From: Modestobacter sp. VKM Ac-2985
GTDB lineage: Bacteria > Actinomycetota > Actinomycetes > Mycobacteriales > Geodermatophilaceae
DNA: 64,000 bases
Assembly (NCBI RefSeq): GCF_026967925.1
Contig: NZ_JAPVBI010000001.1
Location: 868,001-932,000 of the forward strand
Direction of reading: 5' to 3'
The notes under the pieces are model-generated. The model worked only from the letters and a program-made list of their open reading frames with translations. It had not been told where the DNA came from and made no database searches. Both the position numbers and the translations under genes were made by a program. Shown piece by piece: positions 25,778 through 34,698 of the stretch (position 1 is the first letter of the stretch; every line of letters begins with the position of its first letter).

Positions 25778-28618
25778 TCAGCCGGACAGCGGCGTCGCCG
25801 GGGTCGGCAGCTGCTGGACGAGCCAGTCGAGGACGTGCTCGGCCGGCATCGGCCGGGCCACGTGGTAGCCCTGGGCGACGTCGCAGCGCCACTCCCGCAG
25901 GGTCGCCAGCGCGGCGGCGTCCTCGACGCCCTCCACCACGATCGTCATCCCGAGGTCCCGGCCCAGCTGCAGCGTGCTGCGCACGATGGCCGCGGCCCGG
26001 ACGTCGGTGGTGAGCTGGCCGACGAAGCTGCGGTCCAGCTTGAGCTCGTGGACCGGCAGCGCGCGCAGGTACGTCAGGGACGAGTAGCCGGTGCCGTAGT
26101 CGTCGATGGAGAGCCGGACGCCGAGCGCCCGCAGGCAGGCGAGCACCTGGGAGCTGCGCGCCGCATCGGCCATCAGCACGTCCTCGGTGATCTCCAGGGT
26201 GAGCGCCGCGGCGGGCACGCCGGTCGCCTCCAGGAGCATCGCCACCTGGTCGGGCAGGGCGACGTCGGCGAGGTTGGACACCGACAGGTTCACCGCGACC
26301 GACAGGTCGTGGCCGGCGGCGCGCCAGCCCTGCAGGTCGCGGAGCGAGCGCTCCAGCACCCGCAAGGCCAGCCGGCGCATCAGACCGGCCTGCTCGGCGA
26401 GGCCGAGGAAGGCGTCCGGGGCGAGCAGGCCGCGTTCGGGGTGCACCCACCGCACCAGCGCCTCCACGCCGGACACTCGGCCGGTGTGCAGGTCCAGCTG
26501 CGGCTGGTAGTACGGGACGAGCTGGTCGGAGTCGAGCGCACCGCGCAGCTCCTCCAGTGTCTGCAGCCGGTCCCGGGGGTCCGCCTCGCCGTCCGGGGTC
26601 CAGACCTGGGCGCCGTCCCGGGCCCGCTTGGCCGAGTACATCGCGGTGTCGGCCCGGGCGAGCAGCAGCGAACGGTCCCGGCCGTGGTCGGGGCACACGG
26701 CGATCCCGACGCTGGCGTCGACGTGCAGCGACATGCCGTCGAGCACGAACGCCTCGCGCAGGGCAGCGCCGATCCGGTCGGCGACCTCCTGTGCCCGGGC
26801 CGCGTCGGCGTCGGGCAGCAGGACGGCGAACTCGTCACCCCCCATCCGGGCCAGCAGGTCCGTCGGCGCCAGCGGCTGCTGGAGGCGGGGGCCGACCAGG
26901 CGCAGCAGCTCGTCGCCGACGCTGTGCCCGAAGCTGTCGTTGACCTCCTTGAAGCGGTCCAGGTCGATCATCAGCACCGCACAGGACCGGGCCGGCGTCG
27001 CGTAGACGGTCCGCTCCAGCTCCTCGGTGAACCGCCGCCGGTTGGCCAGCCCGGTGAGCGGGTCGTTGTGCGCCTCGCGGGCCAGCTGCTGGACGCGCAG
27101 CTGCTCCACCGCCCGCAGCTCGGCGTTCTGCACGATCAGGGCGCCCTCGAGCGCCACCTGCTGGACCGCCTGGCGCAGCGCCGGTGACCACTCGGCGGTT
27201 CCGTTGGAGGAGCCTGTGACGACCATGCCGAGCAGCCGGTCACCGGACAGCAGCGGCACGGTGAGGTAGGCGGTGAGGTCCAGCGCCCGGACCAGGTCGG
27301 CGTCCAGCAGGTCGCTGGCGACGGCGTCGGGGACGAAGACCGGGCGCCGGTCGCGGGCGGTCAGCTGCCACAGCCGGACGTCGCCGACGTCCCGGCCGAC
27401 CAGCCGGTCGCGGACCACCTCGATGTTCTCCGGGGACCAGCCGACGTGGCGCACCTCGGCCAGCCGGCCGACGTCGTCGACCAGGAAGGCGGCGCTGCGC
27501 TCGGCGCCGGTCAGCCCCCGGACGACGGTGGCCAGCACCTCGGCGGCCTCGGCCACCCCGGTCGCCGACGCCCCGTCCACGAGCAGCTGGCGGACGGCGC
27601 GGGCGGTGCTGAGCGATGCGGCACGGGCCTCGGTGGCACGGGCCTGTTCGATGACCCCGCCCAGGTGGGCCCCGGCGGCCGAGGCGAGCCTGCGGACGTC
27701 CTCGGGAAAGGGCTGGATCGAGGAGCTGTCCAGGGTCAGGACGCCGGACAGCTGCGGGCTGCGGCCCAGGGGGACGGCGAGGCCGGAGGCGATGCCGAAC
27801 GCATCGACCCACCAGCCGGTCAGCAGGTCGGAGTCGCGATCGGCGGTGAGCGGCCGACCGGTGCGGAGCACCTCGTCGGCCAGCCGGAGCGGCTCCGGCG
27901 CATGGCGGAACTGCGTCCAGGAGTCCGGGTCGCGCCGGCCGTCGGCGTAGCTGGCCATCCGCGGCACCAGGACGCCGTCCTCCAACAGGAACACGCAGGC
28001 GCGGTGCACCTCGCCCAGGGCGGCCAGCTGCTCGCACGCCGAGCCGAGCAGCTGGTCCATCGACCGGGCGAGGGCCGCGCTCTCGATCAGCCCGAGCAGC
28101 ACGTCGGACTGGGCGAGCCCGCGCTGCTCCGACCGGCGGGTCCAGGCCTCCCGCAGGGCGAGCGCCAGCCGCGGGTTGGCGTGCCGGAGCTGCGACGCGG
28201 AGGCTGCCGCGGCCGGCTCGATGATGAGGGCACCGACGACGTCGTCGCCCACCAGCAGCGGCTCGCCGTGGGCCGAGCGGACGCCGTACCGGCCCGCCTC
28301 GTCGGCGAGGGACTGCGGGGCGTCGTCCTGGTGCATGTTCAGGGTGCGGCGCTCGACGATCACGGCCGACATCACCGGGGAGCGGTCCACGGACAGCGGC
28401 ACCCGGTCGGAGGCCGGCACCTCGCCGACCGGCTCGCCGGCACGGACCTGCCGGAAGGGCACCACGACGCCGGTGCTCGCCTCGTGCACCCAGACCGCCA
28501 CCCGGCTGGCCCCGGAGCTGCGCTGCAGCCGGAGCATCAGCTGCTCCAGGGCGGCGACGGCGTCGTAGGGCGAGGGTGGGCGCTGGTCTGCCTGGGCACC
28601 TGCACCGGACGTCCACAC
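25778..28618 (-). CDS. GAF-GGDEF-EAL cyclic-di-GMP signalling protein
   Basis: About 946 residues. The first 480 contain GAF-like sensor modules (DAVAALEQLMLRLQRSSGASRVAVWV and further repeats). A GGDEF domain follows (motif MGGDEFAVLLP near residue 593, preceded by NDPLTGLANRRRF), then an EAL domain (GVEALVRWVHPE near 717, with EITEDVLM, DDYGTGYSS and KLDRSFV). Both catalytic motifs look intact, so it may make and degrade c-di-GMP. No membrane segment or signal peptide is seen, so it is cytoplasmic. The start is uncertain: GTG at 28618 or 28627; further upstream sequence overlaps the ferredoxin promoter. Confidence 0.88.
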   Translation of the reverse strand: MWTSGAGAQADQRPPSPYDAVAALEQLMLRLQRSSGASRVAVWVHEASTGVVVPFRQVRAGEPVGEVPASDRVPLSVDRSPVMSAVIVERRTLNMHQDDAPQSLADEAGRYGVRSAHGEPLLVGDDVVGALIIEPAAAASASQLRHANPRLALALREAWTRRSEQRGLAQSDVLLGLIESAALARSMDQLLGSACEQLAALGEVHRACVFLLEDGVLVPRMASYADGRRDPDSWTQFRHAPEPLRLADEVLRTGRPLTADRDSDLLTGWWVDAFGIASGLAVPLGRSPQLSGVLTLDSSSIQPFPEDVRRLASAAGAHLGGVIEQARATEARAASLSTARAVRQLLVDGASATGVAEAAEVLATVVRGLTGAERSAAFLVDDVGRLAEVRHVGWSPENIEVVRDRLVGRDVGDVRLWQLTARDRRPVFVPDAVASDLLDADLVRALDLTAYLTVPLLSGDRLLGMVVTGSSNGTAEWSPALRQAVQQVALEGALIVQNAELRAVEQLRVQQLAREAHNDPLTGLANRRRFTEELERTVYATPARSCAVLMIDLDRFKEVNDSFGHSVGDELLRLVGPRLQQPLAPTDLLARMGGDEFAVLLPDADAARAQEVADRIGAALREAFVLDGMSLHVDASVGIAVCPDHGRDRSLLLARADTAMYSAKRARDGAQVWTPDGEADPRDRLQTLEELRGALDSDQLVPYYQPQLDLHTGRVSGVEALVRWVHPERGLLAPDAFLGLAEQAGLMRRLALRVLERSLRDLQGWRAAGHDLSVAVNLSVSNLADVALPDQVAMLLEATGVPAAALTLEITEDVLMADAARSSQVLACLRALGVRLSIDDYGTGYSSLTYLRALPVHELKLDRSFVGQLTTDVRAAAIVRSTLQLGRDLGMTIVVEGVEDAAALATLREWRCDVAQGYHVARPMPAEHVLDWLVQQLPTPATPLSG

Positions 28619-28750
28619 CTCTGACACACCGCTCCATCGGCGGAACGGGAGGGCGCTTGAGGATGTGCAGCAGGTCACCCCCCGATCGGGGGGCGTGGTC
28701 CGATGTCGTGTCGGCGGCCCACCCGTCGCGCTGAGCGAGGGGGCTTCGGG

Positions 28751-28757
28751 TGATACT
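28751..28757 (+). promoter_or_regulatory. Candidate -10 box for fdxA
   Basis: TGATACT, an extended TANNNT-like box, lies about 70 nt before the fdxA start. No clear -35 is visible. It faces away from the GGDEF-EAL gene. Confidence 0.3.
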
Positions 28758-28826
28758 GGGGATGATCGATCCGCAGTCCCTGGCCCGCCAGGGAGCTCAC
28801 CGCCCCGCACGTCCCGGAGGAACCCC

Positions 28827-29147
28827 GTGACCTACGTCATCACCCAGGCCTGTGTCGACGTCCTCGACAAGGCGTGCATCGACGAGTGTCCGGTGGACTG
28901 CATCTACGAGGGCGACCGGATGCTCTACATCCACCCCGACGAGTGCGTGGACTGCGGTGCCTGCGAGCCGGTCTGCCCGGTGGAGGCCATCTACTACGAG
29001 GACGACGTCCCGGACAAGTGGAAGGACTTCTACAACGCCAACGTGGAGTTCTTCTCCGACCTGGGCAGCCCTGGTGGCGCCGCCAAGACCGGCAAGATCA
29101 ACAAGGACCACCCGCTGGTGGCCGCGCTCCCGCCCCAGGGCGAGTGA
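28827..29147 (+). CDS. fdxA: 7Fe ferredoxin
   Basis: A 106-residue ferredoxin with one 3Fe-4S and one 4Fe-4S site: CVDVLDKACIDECPVDC and CVDCGACEPVCPVEA. The 3Fe-type first cluster lacks the second cysteine of a normal CxxCxxC, as in actinobacterial FdxA. GTG at 28827 follows a strong GGAGGA. It ends overlapping dapC by 4 nt, an arrangement conserved in many actinobacteria, although no direct redox role in lysine synthesis is known. It may supply electrons to P450s, reductases or sulfite reductase. Confidence 0.95.
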   Translation: MTYVITQACVDVLDKACIDECPVDCIYEGDRMLYIHPDECVDCGACEPVCPVEAIYYEDDVPDKWKDFYNANVEFFSDLGSPGGAAKTGKINKDHPLVAALPPQGE

Positions 29148-30247
29148 GCACGGTTCGGCTGCCGGACTTCCCCTGGGACTCGCTGGGTCCTGCGCGCGCT
29201 CGCGCCGCTGAGCACCCCGGCGGTGCGGTCGACCTGTCGATCGGCACGCCGGTCGACCCGACCCCGCCCGTGCTGGGGGAGGCGCTGGCCGCAGCCGGCA
29301 ACGCGCCCGGGTACCCGACGGCGCTGGGCACCGCGGACGTGCGGCGGGCCGCCGCCGGCTGGCTCGGCCGCCGGCTCGGCGTCGAGCTCGCCGATCCCCT
29401 CGGGACCGATCCGTCGGTGATCCCGACGGTCGGCTCGAAGGAGCTCGTCGCGCTGCTGCCGACGCTGCTGGGGCTGTCCGGGGCCGGGACGGTGCTGATC
29501 CCGGAGGTCGCCTACCCGACCTACGAGGTGGGCGCCGTCGTGGCCGGGCTCGCCGTGCAGCGCACCGACACCCCGCCGGCGGTCCGTGGCGACGCCGCCC
29601 TGGTCTGGCTGAACTCGCCGGGCAACCCGCACGGCCGGGTGCTCACCGACGACGAGCTGCGCACGTGGGTGAGCTGGGGCCGGGCGCACGGCGTGCCCGT
29701 CGTCGCCGACGAGTGCTACATCGAGCTGGGCTGGGGCGACGTCCACCCGCGGTCCCTGCTGCACCCCGACGTCGCCGGACCGGACCACACCGGGCTGCTG
29801 GCCGTCCACTCGCTGTCCAAGCAGTCGACGGCGGCGGGCTACCGCGCCGGGCTGCTGTCCGGCGACCCGGCGCTGGTCCGCCGGGTGTGGGAGGTGCGGC
29901 GGCACCTCGGCCTGCTGGTGCCGACACCGGTGCAGGCGGCGATGGCCGCGGCGCTGGCCGACGACGGGCACGTGGACGCCCAGCGGGCGCGCTACCGGTC
30001 CCGCCGCGACCGGCTGGCTCCGGCCGTGCAGGCCGCCGGTGCCCGGATCGACCACTCCGCGGCCGGCCTGTACCTCTGGGTGACCCGGGACGAGGACTGC
30101 TGGGTGACGATCGACTGGCTCGCCGGACTCGGCATCGTGGCCGCCCCCGGCAGCTTCTACGGCCCGGCCGGGAACCGGCACGTGCGGATGGCGCTCACCG
30201 CCACCGACGAGCGGGTCGACGCCGCGGTCGAGCGCCTCACCGGCTAG
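29144..30247 (+). CDS. dapC: Succinyldiaminopimelate transaminase
   Basis: A 367-residue fold-type I aminotransferase. PLP lysine is in HSLSKQSTAAGYRAG, with the preceding NSPGNPHGRV and DECYIELGW segments binding the cofactor, and the arginine near the C-terminus in NRHVRMALT. It converts N-succinyl-2-amino-6-oxopimelate to N-succinyl-diaminopimelate, between DapD and DapE. GTG at 29144 overlaps the fdxA stop. Its TAG stop overlaps the TAG of the convergent AraC gene within one CTAG. Confidence 0.93.
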   Translation: MSTVRLPDFPWDSLGPARARAAEHPGGAVDLSIGTPVDPTPPVLGEALAAAGNAPGYPTALGTADVRRAAAGWLGRRLGVELADPLGTDPSVIPTVGSKELVALLPTLLGLSGAGTVLIPEVAYPTYEVGAVVAGLAVQRTDTPPAVRGDAALVWLNSPGNPHGRVLTDDELRTWVSWGRAHGVPVVADECYIELGWGDVHPRSLLHPDVAGPDHTGLLAVHSLSKQSTAAGYRAGLLSGDPALVRRVWEVRRHLGLLVPTPVQAAMAAALADDGHVDAQRARYRSRRDRLAPAVQAAGARIDHSAAGLYLWVTRDEDCWVTIDWLAGLGIVAAPGSFYGPAGNRHVRMALTATDERVDAAVERLTG

Positions 30248-31173
30248 CCCGCGAGCGTGGCGCGGTGGGCCGCCGGGCTGACCCCGGTGGCCCGCTTGAA
30301 GGCGGCGCTCAGCGCGAAGGGGCTGGCGTAGCCGACCCGGCGGGCGATGCCGGACAGGGTCAGTGTGCGGTCGCGCAGCAGGTCGGTGGCGAGCGCGATC
30401 CGCCAGCTGGTCAGGTAGCCCATCGGTGGCTCGCCGACCAGCTCGGTGAACCGGCGCGCCAGCGTGGCCCGGGCGACCCCGACCGCGTCGGCGAGCGAGG
30501 CGACGGTCCACGGCTCCGCCGGGCGGTCGTGGATCAGGGTCAGCGCGGGCCCGACGACCGGGTCGCCGGCGGCGACGTACCAGCCGGGGGCGCGCGCCTC
30601 GGGCCGGGCGGCCCAGACCCGCAGCGCGGAGACGAGGGCGACGTCCAGCAGCCGGTCGAGGACGGCCTCCTGGCCGGGCGCCTCCCGGGCCACCTCCGCG
30701 GCGAGCAGCCGGGTCACCGCGGCGGTGCCCTGGTCGGCGGGGACGACCACCAGGGGCGGGAGCGCCCGCACCAGCCGCTCACCGACCGCGCCCGGCTGGG
30801 GGTAGGTGCCGGTGAGCAGGACGGTGCCCCCGCCGGCGTCGTTGCCCCAGGCGCGGGTGCCCAGCTCGGTCATCGCCACCGGCCCGATCGGGGTGCACAG
30901 CTGCCCGGGGCCGACGGTCACCTGTGGCGCCGTCGACGGCTGGTCGGCCACCGTGTAGTGCTGCGGGCCGCGGACCAGGGCGACGTCGCCAGCGCCGATG
31001 CGCTCGGTGCAGCCGTCGGCGAGCACCACCCACGCCGAGCCGTGCAGGACGGCGACCAGGGTCAACGGCGCCTCGTCGGCGATCCGCATCGACCAGGGCG
31101 GGCTGAGCAGGGAGCGCAGCAGGAACGCACCGCGGGCGTGCGGACCGTCGAGCAGGCCGGAAACGGCGTCCAT
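30244..31173 (-). CDS. AraC-family transcriptional regulator with cupin sensor
   Basis: A 309-residue regulator. The N-terminal cupin-type domain (MDAVSGLLDGPHARGAFLLRSLLSPPWSMRI, typical of the cupin_6/AraC group) is joined to a C-terminal pair of helix-turn-helix motifs (VASLADAVGVARATLARRF and LSGIARRVGYASPFALSAAFKRATG). Such proteins often sense small organic or reactive compounds. It is divergent from an NmrA-like oxidoreductase across 81 bp that hold a perfect palindrome, so it most likely controls that operon and itself. Confidence 0.9.
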   Translation of the reverse strand: MDAVSGLLDGPHARGAFLLRSLLSPPWSMRIADEAPLTLVAVLHGSAWVVLADGCTERIGAGDVALVRGPQHYTVADQPSTAPQVTVGPGQLCTPIGPVAMTELGTRAWGNDAGGGTVLLTGTYPQPGAVGERLVRALPPLVVVPADQGTAAVTRLLAAEVAREAPGQEAVLDRLLDVALVSALRVWAARPEARAPGWYVAAGDPVVGPALTLIHDRPAEPWTVASLADAVGVARATLARRFTELVGEPPMGYLTSWRIALATDLLRDRTLTLSGIARRVGYASPFALSAAFKRATGVSPAAHRATLAG

Positions 31174-31192
31174 GCGGGAGAGCGTAGACGCT

Positions 31193-31204
31193 GGAGCATG
31201 CTCC
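31193..31204. promoter_or_regulatory. Palindromic operator candidate in the AraC/NmrA divergent promoter
   Basis: GGAGCATGCTCC is a perfect 12-bp palindrome 20 bp upstream of the AraC start and 51 bp upstream of the oxidoreductase start. Position suggests an operator; protein identity is inference. Confidence 0.4.
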
Positions 31205-31254
31205 TGCGGCTCTGGACCATGGATCGTCTCGCCTCTCGGCGCTGTACTGACGGC

Positions 31255-32088
31255 ATGACCGAACAGCTGATCCTCGTGACCGGCGGCACCGGGATGACCG
31301 GCAGCCGCATCGCCCACCGACTGCGTGCGCGGGACGTGCCCGTCCGGGTCGCCTCCCGGAGCTCCGCCTGCCGGCTCGACTGGGCCGACCGCACCACCTG
31401 GAACGCCGCGCTGGCCGGGGCATCGGCGGTGTACCTGGCGTACGCGCCGGACCTCGCCGTCCCCGGGTCGGACGACGTCCTGACCGCGTTCACCGAGCAG
31501 GCCGCCCGCGCCGGGGTCGGCCGGGTGGTGCTGCTGTCCGGGCGGGGTGAGCCCGCCGCGCAGCGGGCCGAGCAGGCGGTGCAGCGGACGGCCACCACCG
31601 CCGGGCTTGCGTGGACGGTGGTGCGGTGCAGCTGGTTCGTGCAGAACTTCACCGAGGGCCAGTTCGCCGGCGCGGTGCGCGCCGGTGAGCTCGCGCTGCC
31701 CGTGGACGACGTGGTCGAGCCGTTCGTGGACGCCGACGACATCGCCGAGGTGGCCGTCGCCGCACTGCTGGACGACGGGCACGCCGGGCGGACCTACGAG
31801 CTGACCGGCCCGCGGGCGCTCGGCTTCGGTGCGGCCGTGGCCGAGATCGCTGCGGCGACGGGCCGTCCGGTGGCCTTCCGGCCGGTGCCGCTGGCGGAGT
31901 TCACCGCGGGCCTGGCCGAGGAGGGCGCGCCGCCGGAGGTGGTGGAGCTGATGGTCCACCTGTTCACCGAGGTCCTGGACGGCCGCAACGCCGCCCCCGC
32001 CGCCGGGGTGCAGCAGGCACTGGGCCGCCCGGCCACCGACCTCACCGACGCGGTGCGGCGCAGCGCGCTCGCCGGGAGCCGGGCGTGA
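31255..32088 (+). CDS. NmrA-like NAD(P)-binding oxidoreductase
   Basis: A 277-residue atypical short-chain dehydrogenase. It has the N-terminal Rossmann motif LVTGGTGMTGSRIAHRL, VVLLSGRGEPAAQRAEQ, and TVVRCSWFVQNFTEG, matching the NmrA/ergot-alkaloid-AgnL4-like group. The canonical Tyr-x3-Lys pair is absent, so activity could be unusual or regulatory. It forms an operon with the DUF1772 membrane protein (4-nt overlap) and is divergent from the AraC regulator, a set often found together in actinobacteria. Confidence 0.88.
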   Translation: MTEQLILVTGGTGMTGSRIAHRLRARDVPVRVASRSSACRLDWADRTTWNAALAGASAVYLAYAPDLAVPGSDDVLTAFTEQAARAGVGRVVLLSGRGEPAAQRAEQAVQRTATTAGLAWTVVRCSWFVQNFTEGQFAGAVRAGELALPVDDVVEPFVDADDIAEVAVAALLDDGHAGRTYELTGPRALGFGAAVAEIAAATGRPVAFRPVPLAEFTAGLAEEGAPPEVVELMVHLFTEVLDGRNAAPAAGVQQALGRPATDLTDAVRRSALAGSRA

Positions 32089-32555
32089 GCGGGGAGCGTC
32101 CACCCGTGCTGGTGGTCGCGACCGTCGGGTCGGGGCTGGTCGCCGGGGCCTTCGCCGTCTTCAGCCTGATGGTGCTGCCGGCGCTGACCGCCCTGCCCGG
32201 CGCCGCCGGTGCCACGGCGATGCAGTCGGTCAACCGCGCCGCCGTCCGACCCGGCTTCATGACGCTGCTCTTCGGCACCGCGCTGGCCTGCCTGGTGCTG
32301 GGCGGCGCCGAGCTGGCCGGGCAGCGCCGGCCCGCGGTGCTCACCGGTGCCGCGCTCTACCTGTTCGGCGTCGTCGGGGTGACCGTGCTGGCCAACGTGC
32401 CGCTCAACGACGCGCTGGCCCGGCTGGACGCCACCGCGCCGGGCGCAGCGGAGACGTGGCGGGAGAACGCGGGCCGCTGGGGCCGGTGGAACACCGTCCG
32501 CGCGCTCGCCGCGACGGGTGCGGCGACCGCGTTCGTCCTCGTGCCGGCCGACTGA
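32085..32555 (+). CDS. DUF1772 (anthrone-oxygenase-like) membrane protein
   Basis: A 156-residue protein with four predicted transmembrane helices (VVATVGSGLVAGAFAVFSLMVLP and later helices). VNRAAVRPGFM and NVPLNDALARLD are the DUF1772 signatures. The family includes fungal anthrone oxygenases, but bacterial members are uncharacterised. GTG overlaps the upstream oxidoreductase stop. It ends 2 nt from the stop of the convergent transglycosylase-like gene. Confidence 0.85.
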   Translation: MSGERPPVLVVATVGSGLVAGAFAVFSLMVLPALTALPGAAGATAMQSVNRAAVRPGFMTLLFGTALACLVLGGAELAGQRRPAVLTGAALYLFGVVGVTVLANVPLNDALARLDATAPGAAETWRENAGRWGRWNTVRALAATGAATAFVLVPAD

Positions 32556-32557
32556 GC

Positions 32558-33496
32558 TCAGCTCAGCTGCAGCTGGAGCGGCAGCTCGAAGGTGCTCGGG
32601 GTGCTCTCCCAGCCCACCTCGGGGGTCCAGCGCCAGCCGTCCATCGTCACCTCGGTGAGCCCGAACCGCTCGGCGTGCGTCACCGCCCAGGTGGCCTCCG
32701 GCCAGCCGGCGCCGGCGATCGTCACGGTGCCGTCGGTCTCGACGGTGGGCGCGCCGGCCTCCCGCCGGGCGGCCTCGGCGACCAGCGCCGTCCGCTCGGC
32801 GACCGGGGCCGGCGCGACGCCCGGCACGGCGCCACAGGTCAGGGCGGAGGGTGAGGTCGCGAGCAGGGCGCCGGTCAGCGCGGTCGCCATCGGCTCCCAC
32901 TGCTGGTACGCCTCCGGGAAGCCGCTGCGCTGGACTTCCTGAGCCACCTCGGTGAGCCGGCCGGTCTCCCAGCCGGGCACCTTCACCAGGCCGTCGAAGA
33001 ACTTGCCGGCCGAGTAGACCGGGTCCTGCACCTGGGCCTCGCTGCCCCAGCCCTGGGAGGGCCGCTGCTGGAAGAGGCCGAGGGAGTCGCGGTCGCCGTA
33101 GTCGAGGTTGCGCAGCCGCGACTCCTGCTGCGCGGTCGCCAGCGCGATCACGGTGGCCCGCGGCGGCAGCCCACGGGAACGGGCCACTGCGGCGATCGTC
33201 GCGGCGTTGGCGGCCTGCTCGGTGGTGACGGTGACGTCCGAACCGGGCACGGTGCACCCGGCGACCCCCGACGGCGTGCCCTCCTCCTCGCGCCAGACCA
33301 GGGCGATGGCGGCGATCAGGACGGCGACGACCACCAGCGGCCACAGGCCTCCCGCACGGGACCTGCGTGCGGTCCTGCGGGCCGGGGGGCGAGCCGCCGG
33401 GCGGCCCGCTCGGGCCGGCGGCCGGCTCGACGGACGACCCGCCGGGCGAGGCGCCCGGGCCGGGGGCCGTCGGCTCGCGACCGGGCTGCTGACCAT
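32558..33496 (-). CDS. Membrane-anchored lytic transglycosylase-like protein
   Basis: A 312-residue protein with a very basic Arg/Pro/Ala N-terminus (about 48 residues of repeated RPA-type sequence), one transmembrane helix (LWPLVVVAVLIAAIALVW), and an extracytoplasmic domain with AQQESRLRNLDYGDRDSLGLFQQRPSQGWG. That segment resembles the catalytic Glu and Gly-Leu-x-Q region of lysozyme-fold transglycosylases. It may cleave peptidoglycan; the C-terminal 100 residues are not recognised. The Arg/Pro-rich N-terminus may bind nucleic acid or lipid headgroups, or only anchor the protein. Confidence 0.7.
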   Translation of the reverse strand: MVSSPVASRRPPARAPRPAGRPSSRPPARAGRPAARPPARRTARRSRAGGLWPLVVVAVLIAAIALVWREEEGTPSGVAGCTVPGSDVTVTTEQAANAATIAAVARSRGLPPRATVIALATAQQESRLRNLDYGDRDSLGLFQQRPSQGWGSEAQVQDPVYSAGKFFDGLVKVPGWETGRLTEVAQEVQRSGFPEAYQQWEPMATALTGALLATSPSALTCGAVPGVAPAPVAERTALVAEAARREAGAPTVETDGTVTIAGAGWPEATWAVTHAERFGLTEVTMDGWRWTPEVGWESTPSTFELPLQLQLS

Positions 33497-33603
33497 CGCG
33501 CCGATGGTAGGTCGCCGCGCTGGGAGTCAGCTGGACGTCGGTGGCCTGCGCGGCGGTCGTGTCCGGTGGGGAGGGCGAGCCCGATGAGCCGGTCGCGTCC
33601 GCG

Positions 33604-34587
33604 TCAGTTGGCGTGCAGGGCGGCGTTGAGCGCGCCCCAGTCGCCGTCGCGGGGCAGGGCCTCGAGCGCGCCGCTGAGGGAGTTGCGGCGGAACAGCAGG
33701 CCGCTGCGCCCGGAGAGCTCGCCGCCCTTGATCGACGTCCCGTCGGGGAGCAGCACCTTCGACCCGGCGGTCACGTAGCAGCCGGCCTCGACCACGCAGC
33801 CGTCGCCGAGGGAGATGCCGATGCCGGCGTTGGCGCCGAGCAGGCAGCCCTTGCCGATCGAGATGACCTGCTTGCCGCCACCGGAGAGCGTGCCCATGAT
33901 CGAGGCGCCGCCGCCGATGTCGGAGTCGGCGTCCACGACGACCCCGGCGCTGATCCGGCCCTCCACCATCGAGGGGCCGAGCGTGCCGGCGTTGAAGTTG
34001 ACGAAGCCCTCGTGCATGACCGTGGTGCCCTCGGCGAGGTGGGCCCCCAGCCGGACTCGGTCGGCGTCGGCGATCCGCACACCGGAGGGGACGACGTAGT
34101 CGACCATCCGCGGGAACTTGTCGACCCCGAAGACGGTCAGGTGCCCGGCCTCCGACCGCAGCCGGGCGCGCGCCGCGTTGAGCTCGGTGGCGAGCACCGG
34201 GCCGGCGCTGGTCCAGGCCACGTTGGCCAGCAGCCCGAAGACGCCGTCCACGTTGACCTCGTGCGGCCGCACGAGCCGGGCGGACAGCAGGTGCAGGCGC
34301 AGGTAGACGTCGTGGGCGTCGACGGGCGGGGCGGAGAGGTCGGCGATGGTCGTGGAGACGGCGACCGACTGCACACCGCGGGCCTCGTGGGTGCGCACCA
34401 GCCCGGAGAAGTCCGGGCCGAGCAGCCCCTCCAGCTCCAGCACCCCGATCTGCTGGGTGCCGCTCTCGCCCTGGTCGGCACCGCTGAGCGCCGGCGAGGG
34501 GAACCAGGTGTCCAGCACCGTCCCGTCGGTGGTGAGGGTGGCGATGCCGACGCCGTTCGCGCCGGTGGTCTCTGCAGCGGTCGTCAC
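33604..34587 (-). CDS. dapD: 2,3,4,5-tetrahydropyridine-2,6-dicarboxylate N-succinyltransferase
   Basis: A 327-residue left-handed beta-helix acyltransferase of the actinobacterial DapD type. The hexapeptide repeat region spans [20 protein letters not shown] through [40 protein letters not shown]; the [10 protein letters not shown] lead-in is diagnostic. It opens the succinylase branch by acylating tetrahydrodipicolinate. The GTG start follows a -10 box by 8 nt with no Shine-Dalgarno, so the mRNA is probably leaderless. It is divergent from dapE across 111 bp. Confidence 0.95.
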   Translation of the reverse strand: MTTAAETTGANGVGIATLTTDGTVLDTWFPSPALSGADQGESGTQQIGVLELEGLLGPDFSGLVRTHEARGVQSVAVSTTIADLSAPPVDAHDVYLRLHLLSARLVRPHEVNVDGVFGLLANVAWTSAGPVLATELNAARARLRSEAGHLTVFGVDKFPRMVDYVVPSGVRIADADRVRLGAHLAEGTTVMHEGFVNFNAGTLGPSMVEGRISAGVVVDADSDIGGGASIMGTLSGGGKQVISIGKGCLLGANAGIGISLGDGCVVEAGCYVTAGSKVLLPDGTSIKGGELSGRSGLLFRRNSLSGALEALPRDGDWGALNAALHAN

Positions 34588-34595
34588 GGGCAGTC

Positions 34596-34690
34596 AGGCT
34601 ACCCACGGCGCTGCGGCCAGGCGTGGCTGCCGGGGTCCGGTGCGGGCGTCGGCGAGGGGCGGGGGGAGCCGGGTCCTCCCTCACTAGGCT
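34596..34690. promoter_or_regulatory. Divergent leaderless promoters for dapD and dapE
   Basis: On the minus strand TAGCCT (34601-34596) ends 8 nt before the dapD GTG; on the plus strand TAGGCT (34685-34690) ends 8 nt before the dapE GTG. Neither gene has a Shine-Dalgarno. The spacing places both transcription starts at or next to the start codons. Confidence 0.5.
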
Positions 34691-34698
34691 CGGTGGTC

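Noticed and set aside
25778-26696. Extension of the GNAT frame upstream to 26696
   Set aside because: The added part is Arg/Pro/Ala-rich and lies in another frame of the GAF-GGDEF-EAL gene; the GNAT family starts at the ATG at 25760.
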